Source: Cryomorphaceae bacterium (GTDB taxonomy: Bacteria; Bacteroidota; Bacteroidia; Flavobacteriales; BACL11). Taken from it: a DNA stretch of 15,300 bases. A model generated the notes under the pieces. The model was not told the origin of the DNA. It was given only the letters and a program-made list of their open reading frames with translations, and made no database searches. Each line of letters starts with the position of its first letter. Position 1 is the first letter of the stretch. The position numbers were made by a program, and so were the translations under genes. Positions 8,135 to 14,223 of the stretch are shown here, piece after piece. The DNA lies in the NCBI GenBank assembly GCA_949511925.1, contig CATEYX010000115.1, positions 1 through 15,300 on the forward strand. The letters run 5' to 3'.

Positions 8135-8142
8135 CAAATATA
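8135..8142 (-). promoter_or_regulatory. Candidate -7 box for the crotonase-to-EnvC operon
   Basis: The minus strand reads TATATTTG, an exact TAnnTTTG match. It sits between the atpG terminator and the enoyl-CoA hydratase ATG, leaving a leader of only about 10 bases. The nearest upstream TTG is seven bases away, too close to be a -33 element. The call rests on the -7 match and on the need for a promoter after a strong terminator. Confidence 0.4.
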
Positions 8143-8160
8143 GCAGATTCAAATGAGTAT

Positions 8161-8196
8161 AAATAAAAAAACCCTCTTCCAAGGAAGAGGGTTTTT
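8161..8196 (-). terminator. Intrinsic terminator after atpG
   Basis: A perfect ten-base-pair stem pairs ACCCTCTTCC (8171-8180) with GGAAGAGGGT (8183-8192). Flanking A:T pairs extend it. In the minus-strand transcript the stem is followed by TTTTTTATTTATA, a good U tract. It starts about 26 bases after the atpG stop and ends the ATP synthase transcription unit. The other strand also has a run of T after the stem, so it could work in both directions, but no plus-strand gene approaches it here. Confidence 0.92.
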
Positions 8197-8218
8197 AACA
8201 ATTCTAATTCAATATTAT

Positions 8219-9082
8219 TTATCCACTTAAAGCTTCAGCACCTCCTACAATCTCAAGGATTTCATTAGTAATAGCCGCCTGACGCGCTTTATTATATGTT
8301 AAGGTTAAGTCTTTCTTAAGTTCTGAAGCATTATCAGTAGCCTTATGCATTGCAGTCATTCTTGCTCCATGCTCAGCAGCATGAGAATCTAAAACCGCTT
8401 TAAACAATTGAGTTTTTAATGATTTTGGAATCAACTGCTCAACAATTTCTTGTTTGGTTGGTTCAAAAATATAATCAACAACAACTTCCGAATCATTTTC
8501 AGCTGCCTGAACAGGTAAAAAGTTTTCAGTCATAATAATTTGAGTTGCCGCATTCTTAAACTGATTATAAACCAAAACAACTTTGTCATAATCACCTTCA
8601 ACAAACCGCTCCATAATCCCTTCAGCAACCCTTGAAACATTGGCAAATGTTAAGTCTCCAAACAAAGCATCATGTGTACTAGCAACATTAAAGCCATTCT
8701 TAGTAAAATGCTCAGAAGATTTTTTACCAATTGATAAAATACTCACATTAACATTAGCGTAGTCCTCATTAATCAAGGCTTTTGCCTTTTTCATGATGTA
8801 GGCGTTAAAACCACCACATAAACCTCTGTTAGAAGTAACGGTCACTAAAAGCACATTCTTAATTTCACGTTCCTGAGTATATACTCCACCATCAGAACTA
8901 TCCACATTAGCACTTAAATTCTTCAATAATTCGGTCAACTTATTTGCATAAGGTCGCATTTGAATAATTGCATCTTGCGCTCTTTTAAGCTTAGCTGCAG
9001 ACACCATTTTCATAGCAGAAGTAATCTGCATAGTTGACCCAACAGATGTAATTCTTAGCCTTATTTCTTTTAAGTTAGCCAT
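8219..9082 (-). CDS. atpG: F1Fo ATP synthase gamma subunit
   Basis: Gamma is the central rotor shaft that couples c-ring rotation to the alpha3-beta3 head. The 287-residue protein has the two coiled-coil ends that define the family. The N-terminal helix reads MANLKEIRLRITSVGSTMQI and continues TSAMKMVSAAKLKRAQ. The C-terminal signature is ITNEILEIVGGAEAL. The middle RGLCGGFN motif is also present. It lies three bases after the atpA stop and is the last atp gene here; atpD and atpC, which follow in many bacteria, are absent. Confidence 0.97.
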   Translation of the reverse strand: MANLKEIRLRITSVGSTMQITSAMKMVSAAKLKRAQDAIIQMRPYANKLTELLKNLSANVDSSDGGVYTQEREIKNVLLVTVTSNRGLCGGFNAYIMKKAKALINEDYANVNVSILSIGKKSSEHFTKNGFNVASTHDALFGDLTFANVSRVAEGIMERFVEGDYDKVVLVYNQFKNAATQIIMTENFLPVQAAENDSEVVVDYIFEPTKQEIVEQLIPKSLKTQLFKAVLDSHAAEHGARMTAMHKATDNASELKKDLTLTYNKARQAAITNEILEIVGGAEALSG

Positions 9083-9085
9083 TGC

Positions 9086-10666
9086 TTATTTTGCGTATTT
9101 TGAAGACAAATCAGCAGCTACAGATTCTAAAGTTGACTTAATTTCATCTGTTAATTTTCCTGCAGCTAAAGCATCTAACACATCTTGATGTTTAGCATGT
9201 AAAAATGCAAGATATTCTCCTTCAAACTCTTTTATTCTATTTACTGGTACATTCATTAACAATCCGTTTGTTCCACAGTAAATAATTGCAGCTTGTTCCT
9301 CCACTCTTAATGGTGAATATTGTCCCTGTTTTAAAATTTCAACATTACGCTTTCCTTTTTCAATTACTGCATTAGTTGCCGCATCTAAATCAGAACCAAA
9401 CTTAGCAAAGGCCTCAAGCTCTCTATATTGTGCTTGATCCAGTTTTAAAGTACCTGAAATCTTTTTCATTGACTTAATTTGTGCTGCACCCCCAACTCTT
9501 GATACCGAAATACCAACATTAATTGCAGGACGAACACCTGATAAGAATAAATTAGATTCTAAGAAAATTTGACCATCTGTAATTGAAATTACATTGGTAG
9601 GAATATAAGCAGATACATCACCTGCTTGTGTTTCAATAATTGGTAAGGCTGTTAATGAACCACCTCCTTTTACAATTCCTTTTAAGGATTCTGGTAAGTC
9701 ATTCATTTGTGAAGCAATAGTATCATCATTAATCACTTTTGCAGCACGCTCTAATAACCTGGAATGTAAATAAAATACATCACCAGGATATGCCTCACGT
9801 CCCGGAGGTCTTCTTAACAATAACGATACCTCACGGTAAGCAACTGCTTGTTTTGATAAATCATCAAATACAATCAATGCTGGACGACCAGTATCTCTAA
9901 AGAACTCACCAATAGATGCTCCTGATAATGGTGCGTAAAACTGCATTGGAGCAGGGTCAGAAGCACTTGCTGCAACAATTACAGTATATGGCAAAGCTCC
10001 TGCCTTTTCTAAAGTATCAACTAGTCCTGCTACTGTAGATGCTTTTTGTCCAATTGCAACATAAATACAAAATACAGGCTCACCTTTATCATAAAATTCT
10101 TTTTGATTGATAATTGTATCGATAGCTACAGCTGTTTTACCTGTTTGTCTATCTCCAATAATCAACTCTCTTTGCCCTCTTCCTACAGGAATCATGGCAT
10201 CAACAGCTTTCAATCCTGTTTGTAAAGGCTCGTCAACTGGTTGACGATAAATTACACCAGGTGCTTTTCTTTCAATTGGCATTTCGTAAGTAGTTCCAGC
10301 AATAGGTCCTTTTCCATCAATAGGATTCCCCATTCCATCAACAACTCTACCCAACATACCTTCACCTACATTAATAGATGCAATTCTTTTTGTTCTCTTT
10401 ACAGTGTCTCCCTCCTTAATCCCTTTTGATGGACCTAGAAGTACAACTCCAACATTGTCCTGTTCAAGATTCAATACAATTGCTTTTAATCCGTTTTCGA
10501 ATTCAACTAACTCACCTGATTGAACATTAGTAAGCCCATAAATACGAGCAATACCATCTCCAACCTGTAATACAGTACCTACTTCTTGTAGTTCTGCTTC
10601 AGATTTAAATCCTGATAATTGTTGTCTTAAAATTGCTGATACTTCAGCTGGTTTTACTTCTGCCAT
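9086..10666 (-). CDS. atpA: F1Fo ATP synthase alpha subunit
   Basis: Alpha forms the hexameric head with beta and holds the non-catalytic nucleotide sites. The 526-residue protein has the P-loop GDRQTGKT at 171-178, the Walker B strand PALIVFDDLSK at 262-272 and the family signature PAINVGISVS at 380-389. The next residue, Arg390, is the arginine finger reaching into the catalytic site on beta. The length is a little above the E. coli protein and usual for Bacteroidota. The ATG follows an A-rich leader (AAAACACAAAAAA) 14 bases after atpH, with no Shine-Dalgarno sequence. Confidence 0.98.
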   Translation of the reverse strand: MAEVKPAEVSAILRQQLSGFKSEAELQEVGTVLQVGDGIARIYGLTNVQSGELVEFENGLKAIVLNLEQDNVGVVLLGPSKGIKEGDTVKRTKRIASINVGEGMLGRVVDGMGNPIDGKGPIAGTTYEMPIERKAPGVIYRQPVDEPLQTGLKAVDAMIPVGRGQRELIIGDRQTGKTAVAIDTIINQKEFYDKGEPVFCIYVAIGQKASTVAGLVDTLEKAGALPYTVIVAASASDPAPMQFYAPLSGASIGEFFRDTGRPALIVFDDLSKQAVAYREVSLLLRRPPGREAYPGDVFYLHSRLLERAAKVINDDTIASQMNDLPESLKGIVKGGGSLTALPIIETQAGDVSAYIPTNVISITDGQIFLESNLFLSGVRPAINVGISVSRVGGAAQIKSMKKISGTLKLDQAQYRELEAFAKFGSDLDAATNAVIEKGKRNVEILKQGQYSPLRVEEQAAIIYCGTNGLLMNVPVNRIKEFEGEYLAFLHAKHQDVLDALAAGKLTDEIKSTLESVAADLSSKYAK

Positions 10667-10680
10667 TTTTTTGTGTTTTT

Positions 10681-11238
10681 TTAGAAGTCCTGTAAATACA
10701 GGTTACTGTTAAATGATTGTCTTAATTCAGAAATTGCTTTCGACACACTTGCATCTAATTGCTTATCTCCCATTCTAATGATTGCACCACCAATAATATT
10801 TTCATCAACCTTTTCAGTTAACTCCACATTATCATTACCATGTTTTTTAATAAAATTAATTACATCCGCTCTTAATGTTTCATCCAAAGGAGTTGCAGTA
10901 GTAACTGTAGCAGTTTCAATTTTATTATGCACTTTATATAAACTAATAAAACTACTTGCAATTAACGCGAGTAAGCTTTCTCTCTTCTTAGTTGTAATTA
11001 TGTTGATAAAGGCTAAACTAACTTCTCCAATTTTTGACTCAAAAATCTCTTTGAATATGCTTAGTTTTTGATCGGTCTTTACAATAGGACTTTTTAGCAA
11101 TAAAGAAAGGTCTTTATTCTGCTTAAAAACAGAATCAAGCAATACCATATCAGTATAGGATTGCTCCAATATATTCTGCTCAATTGCTAATTGCAATAAA
11201 GCTTTTGCGTATCTTATTGTTACTCTTGAATGCTTCAT
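10681..11238 (-). CDS. atpH: F1Fo ATP synthase delta subunit (OSCP)
   Basis: Delta ties the top of the alpha3-beta3 head to the b-subunit stator. The 185-residue protein starts with the usual RYAKALLQLA helix. It contains the helical N-domain (KDLSLLLKSPIV, KRESLLALI) and ends with the family signature ENIIGGAIIRMGDKQLDASV. The sequence is less conserved than its neighbours, as is normal for this subunit. It starts six bases after the atpF stop and ends 14 bases before atpA. Confidence 0.95.
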   Translation of the reverse strand: MKHSRVTIRYAKALLQLAIEQNILEQSYTDMVLLDSVFKQNKDLSLLLKSPIVKTDQKLSIFKEIFESKIGEVSLAFINIITTKKRESLLALIASSFISLYKVHNKIETATVTTATPLDETLRADVINFIKKHGNDNVELTEKVDENIIGGAIIRMGDKQLDASVSKAISELRQSFNSNLYLQDF

Positions 11239-11244
11239 TATATA

Positions 11245-11745
11245 CTAGTTAAGTTCGTTACTTTTTAATACTTGAGCAACTAACTCTTTTTGCTTATTTA
11301 CATCAGAAAGTTCTGATCTTAAAATCTTTTCAGCAATATCAATTGACATATCAGCAACTTGATTTTTAAGTTCAGTAATCGCTTTCAGTTTTTCGTTATT
11401 GATTTGCTCTTTTGCTGAAAGTAAAATTTTGTCCGCCTCAGTATTTGCTTGATCCTTAGCTTCAATTACAATTTTATCCTTCATTTCTCTCGCTTCCCTC
11501 AACAAAATATCTCTCTCAATTCTAGCTTCTGATAAAATTCTTTCGTTGTCCGCATTAAGCGCTTGCATTTCCTCTTTAGCTTTTTCAGCTAACTCCAATG
11601 CTTCCTTAATTCCTTCTTCTCTATCTTCAACAGCCGTTAATATTGGCCCCCAAGCAAATTTCTTTAATAAAAGAATTAATGCAATAAAAAGTAATGATTG
11701 CCAAAAAAACAATCCTACTGAAAAGTCGTTTATTAATTTATCCAT
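11245..11745 (-). CDS. atpF: F1Fo ATP synthase b subunit
   Basis: This subunit is the peripheral stalk that holds the head against the turning rotor. The 166-residue protein has one N-terminal membrane helix (about 10-29: VGLFFWQSLLFIALILLL), the typical KKFAWGPIL turn, then a long charged helix rich in Lys, Glu and Ala to the end (EDREEGIKEALELAEKAK and onward). One b gene is present, so a homodimeric stalk is expected. The start follows an A-rich leader (AAACAAAACACAAA). A long hairpin lies between it and atpE. Confidence 0.96.
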   Translation of the reverse strand: MDKLINDFSVGLFFWQSLLFIALILLLKKFAWGPILTAVEDREEGIKEALELAEKAKEEMQALNADNERILSEARIERDILLREAREMKDKIVIEAKDQANTEADKILLSAKEQINNEKLKAITELKNQVADMSIDIAEKILRSELSDVNKQKELVAQVLKSNELN

Positions 11746-11777
11746 TTTGTGTTTTGTTTCTGTTTAATTTTTAAAGT

Positions 11778-11816
11778 ATAATCAAAACTGCAAGCAACCC
11801 TTGCAGCTTTGATTAT
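11778..11816 (-). promoter_or_regulatory. Long RNA hairpin between atpE and atpF
   Basis: In the minus-strand transcript the outer arm AUAAUCAAA pairs with UUUGAUUAU and the inner arm CUGCAAG with CUUGCAG, around a five-base loop (GGUUG). A G-U pair joins the two arms, making a continuous stem of about 17 base pairs. On the plus strand that same position is an A-C mismatch, so only the sense RNA folds fully. The stem starts about eight bases after the atpE stop. What follows is A-rich without a U run, so it is not a classic terminator. It may stabilise the 3' end of an atpE message or guide cleavage, helping make many c subunits per b subunit; that role is inferred. Confidence 0.75.
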
Positions 11817-11824
11817 GAGGTGTG

Positions 11825-12016
11825 TTATACTGCAAACAATGCAGCAAATCCGATACCTTCAATTAGTGCAGCAGCAATAAGCATAGCCGTTTGAATTTTA
11901 GCAGTAGCTTCTGGTTGTCTTGCAATAGCGTCCATTGCTGAACCACCAATTCTACCAATACCAATACCTGCTCCGATTACTACTAAACCTGCACCTACAA
12001 TTTCTGGAATTACCAT
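11825..12016 (-). CDS. atpE: F1Fo ATP synthase c subunit
   Basis: The c subunit forms the rotor ring in the inner membrane. The 63-residue protein is two helices: a Gly-rich first helix with the GxGxGxG packing motif (GAGIGIGRIGG, 15-25), the ARQPE loop at 32-36, and a second helix with the ion-binding Glu53 in ALIEGIGF. The position that is Gln in sodium-binding c subunits is Ile20, and the residue after the Glu is Gly rather than Ser. The ring is therefore predicted to carry protons. It is short compared with the 79-residue E. coli protein. It follows atpB by 42 bases. Confidence 0.97.
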   Translation of the reverse strand: MVIPEIVGAGLVVIGAGIGIGRIGGSAMDAIARQPEATAKIQTAMLIAAALIEGIGFAALFAV

Positions 12017-12058
12017 AATTAAATTAATTTAAATTAAACACTCTAGTTAATACTTTTA

Positions 12059-13063
12059 TTAATGATCATCATGCTCCTCAACAGCCGAACCAAAGTAAAG
12101 TGCTGACAACATAGTGAAAATATATGCTTGTAATGCTGCTACTAACAGCTCTAATAATGATAATGCAAATGCCAATCCGAATGAAAGAGAACTCCCAATC
12201 CATCCTTTGAAAACAAACATCAATCCTAAAATACTCATAAGTACAATATGACCAGCAGTAATATTCGCATACAAACGAATCATTAAAGAGAAAGGCTTAA
12301 TAATTGTTCCTAATAATTCAATAGGAGCTAAAATTAATTTCATTGGAGCCGGCACGCCTGGCATCCAAAAAATATGTCCCCAATAGCTCTTATTTGCATT
12401 AACTGTCGTTAACACATAAGTAATAAGTGCTAAAGAAAGAGTTACCGCAATATTATTGGTTACATTTACACCAAGTGGAGTTAATCCAAATAAGTTAATA
12501 ATCCAAATAAAGAAAAATACTGTAAGCAAATAGCTCATAAATTTTTTATAGTGCTTTTCTCCGATATTAGGAATGGCAATGTCATCTCTTATATATAAAA
12601 CGATTGGCTCCAATACCCTGCCAATACCGCTAGGTAAAGACGATTTTTTATAAGACCTAGCCATTCTGATAAACATAGTTAACATTATTAAAAACACAAT
12701 CATAATAAAGGTCACATTCTTAGTAATAGAAAAATCGATAGGGCTTAATCCACTTGCCTCAACAATATGACCATGGTCTAAAGAATAGGTTCTTCCGTCT
12801 ACCGTATAAGACTTTTTTCCATGAAGGAAATTAGCAGAAGAAAAAATATCCAGATTACCATCAGTATAGAGAATCACAGGTAATGGAAATGAAATATCAT
12901 GAGTTAAAATAAAATCATGAGAATCCATTAAGTGATGCGCAATTGTTTCTTTTATTTCAGTTTTGATGTCTTTCTCAACATGATTCGCATGCTCTTCAGC
13001 TGAAATCTTAAGACTTGAAAAACCCAAAGTTACTAGGGTGAAAAATAATGTTTTTATATTCAT
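12059..13063 (-). CDS. atpB: F1Fo ATP synthase a subunit, with secreted N-terminal extension
   Basis: This subunit forms the proton half-channels beside the c-ring. The 334-residue protein has the essential Arg263 in MIRLYANITAGH and Gln312 in LQAYIF. At the two positions that are Glu219 and His245 in E. coli it has His272 and Glu305, the reciprocal pair. It is longer than most bacterial a subunits because of an N-terminal part of about 110 residues. That part has a signal-peptide-like start (TLFFTLVTLGFSSLKISA) and a His-rich periplasmic stretch (HANH, AHHLMDSHD, DHGHI). The C-terminus is also His/Asp rich (EEHDDH). A -7 box lies about 37 bases upstream of the ATG. Confidence 0.96.
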   Translation of the reverse strand: MNIKTLFFTLVTLGFSSLKISAEEHANHVEKDIKTEIKETIAHHLMDSHDFILTHDISFPLPVILYTDGNLDIFSSANFLHGKKSYTVDGRTYSLDHGHIVEASGLSPIDFSITKNVTFIMIVFLIMLTMFIRMARSYKKSSLPSGIGRVLEPIVLYIRDDIAIPNIGEKHYKKFMSYLLTVFFFIWIINLFGLTPLGVNVTNNIAVTLSLALITYVLTTVNANKSYWGHIFWMPGVPAPMKLILAPIELLGTIIKPFSLMIRLYANITAGHIVLMSILGLMFVFKGWIGSSLSFGLAFALSLLELLVAALQAYIFTMLSALYFGSAVEEHDDH

Positions 13064-13099
13064 CTTACAGAGCTATGATTGTTTTTTTAAAAATCGCAG

Positions 13100-13107
13100 C
13101 AAATCTA
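13100..13107 (-). promoter_or_regulatory. Candidate -7 box of the atpB promoter
   Basis: The minus strand reads TAGATTTG, an exact TAnnTTTG match. It lies in the 119-base gap between the AtpI-position gene and atpB, the longest gap within the ATP synthase genes. Transcription starting about seven bases downstream would give a leader of about 30 bases. No TTG lies at the -33 distance; the nearest is a TTTTC near 13126-13130. Upstream are a run of eight A and two copies of GGTTAATAT (13115-13123 and 13132-13140). Confidence 0.45.
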
Positions 13108-13114
13108 ACTATTT

Positions 13115-13140
13115 ATATTAACCCTGAAAACATATTAACC
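13115..13140 (-). repeat. Two direct repeats of GGTTAATAT upstream of atpB
   Basis: Two exact nine-base copies of GGTTAATAT (minus strand) lie 17 bases apart start to start, directly upstream of the proposed atpB -7 box. They may be a paired operator site or chance in AT-rich DNA. Confidence 0.4.
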
Positions 13141-13182
13141 TTTTTTTTAAATACTGAATTTAACTAAGTAAAATGCTTGAAT

Positions 13183-13572
13183 TTATACCTTGTTTAGCAC
13201 TTTAATTAACTGTTGTGTTTCCACAAACAAAGCCACTGCATAGGGAACAAAAAAGGATAAAAACTCCATTCTGCTTACCAATCCATCTTGGATGAAAAAA
13301 GGATTAATAAAAATAAAAAACAATAAAAACTTAACCATAGTTCCTCCTAAAAAAAAGAAGCCTAAACTTTCTGTTTTATTTTCTTTATTTTTAAAAATAA
13401 AAGTAAATATTGCTACTGTTAATGCAAAGTTTCCGATATAAGAAATAATGATTCTATTAGCAAAAAAATCATGGTTTAGGAATTGTAGTGTAATTATATG
13501 AATAATAAAAACCGCTAAAAGAATTGAAAAAAGAATTAAAACAAACCCCCCTAAAGTTTTATTCTTCATCAT
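13183..13572 (-). CDS. Four-helix membrane protein in the AtpI position (probable DUF6168)
   Basis: This is a 129-residue, strongly hydrophobic protein with about four membrane helices (roughly 7-29, 42-61, 70-89 and 104-121). A charged turn between helices two and three reads KNKENKTE. It has no catalytic motif. It sits between AtpZ and atpB, where other bacteria carry atpI, whose product helps assemble the c-ring. In this phylum such proteins fall under DUF6168, as far as I recognise it. I infer a role in Fo assembly or cation supply from position only. Two ATG codons stand in tandem at 13572 and 13569; either overlaps AtpZ, by 14 or 11 bases. Confidence 0.75.
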   Translation of the reverse strand: MMKNKTLGGFVLILFSILLAVFIIHIITLQFLNHDFFANRIIISYIGNFALTVAIFTFIFKNKENKTESLGFFFLGGTMVKFLLFFIFINPFFIQDGLVSRMEFLSFFVPYAVALFVETQQLIKVLNKV

Positions 13573-13798
13573 GTCTGTTTAACCTGTTTAACTGCTGAAT
13601 AACACTATACATTGCAATAATTAATGCAAGTAAAACACCTAAAATTGTAAACCAAGGTTTCTCAAAAGTATATTTGGAATCAAAGAACTCTCCTAAATAA
13701 GATCCTAAATAAATAGTTATTCCTATCTGAAAAGGAACAGATGTTAATACTAAGTACCGATTAAGCGGTCTTTTCTTTTTGCTCGATTTTTCCTGCAT
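13559..13798 (-). CDS. atpZ: AtpZ/AtpI family ATP synthase accessory protein
   Basis: This is a 79-residue protein with a basic N-terminus (KSSKKKRPLNRY) and two membrane helices (about 14-34 and 46-66). Between them is the family stretch GSYLGEFFDSKY and then KPWFTILGVLLALIIAMYSV. AtpZ and AtpI proteins precede the Fo genes in many operons and have been linked to divalent cation transport or c-ring assembly. The ATG lies inside the end of the bactofilin gene, a 38-base overlap, and its own end overlaps the next gene. Such overlaps argue for one transcript with coupled translation. Confidence 0.85.
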   Translation of the reverse strand: MQEKSSKKKRPLNRYLVLTSVPFQIGITIYLGSYLGEFFDSKYTFEKPWFTILGVLLALIIAMYSVIQQLNRLNRHDEE

Positions 13799-14174
13799 CT
13801 TTTAAATCTTTAATTACTGCTCCCATACTACACGAACCTGAAAAGGCTGCTCCTGGCTCAATTGATAATTTATTTGTAATTATATCTCCCTTTAACTTAG
13901 CTGTTGTTTTTAAAGAAAGCAATTGCGATACTGTAATTTTAGCTTTAATTGTTCCTGAAATATCAGCATCTTTACAAATTACATCTCCCTCAATCATACC
14001 TTCACGCCCCAATACTACTTTACCTTCCGTATTTATTGAACCCTTAAGAGTTCCGTCAATTCTAATATCTGCTTTTGAAATTATATCTCCAGTAATGATT
14101 GTTTCAGCTCCTATCATATTTACGGAAGCTGTCGTTTCACTTTTTTTCATGGTTTCGTTTTTATTTGTAAACAT
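13761..14174 (-). CDS. Bactofilin (polymer-forming cytoskeletal protein)
   Basis: Bactofilins polymerise without nucleotide into filaments that position cell-wall enzymes and other complexes. The 137-residue protein has a short disordered N-terminus. A right-handed beta-helix core covers about residues 20-115, with short repeats of the form x-I-x-G-x-I/V: TIITGDI, RIDGTLKG, MIEGDVI, DISGTIKA, KLKGDII. A charged tail ends EQKEKTA. The ATG at 14174 gives a normal length; ATG codons at 14153 and 14117 are alternatives. The tail overlaps atpZ by 38 bases. A TAnnTTTG box lies about 22 bases upstream, so bactofilin may head the ATP synthase transcript. Confidence 0.92.
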   Translation of the reverse strand: MFTNKNETMKKSETTASVNMIGAETIITGDIISKADIRIDGTLKGSINTEGKVVLGREGMIEGDVICKDADISGTIKAKITVSQLLSLKTTAKLKGDIITNKLSIEPGAAFSGSCSMGAVIKDLKDAGKIEQKEKTA

Positions 14175-14196
14175 CTTGTTTTGGTATTTGTTTGTA

Positions 14197-14204
14197 CAAA
14201 AATA
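14197..14204 (-). promoter_or_regulatory. Candidate -7 box for bactofilin and the ATP synthase genes
   Basis: The minus strand reads TATTTTTG, matching TAnnTTTG, in the 49-base gap between porW/sprE and the bactofilin gene. The leader would be about 15 bases. A TTG lies 12 bases upstream of the box, closer than the usual -33 spacing. The surroundings are very AT-rich, so a chance match is possible. Confidence 0.35.
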
Positions 14205-14223
14205 TATAAAATATTACAATCGC

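Noticed and set aside
12024..12037. Perfect palindrome TTAATTTAAATTAA between atpB and atpE
   Set aside because: It consists only of A and T in AT-rich DNA and has no GC pair to make a stable hairpin; likely chance.
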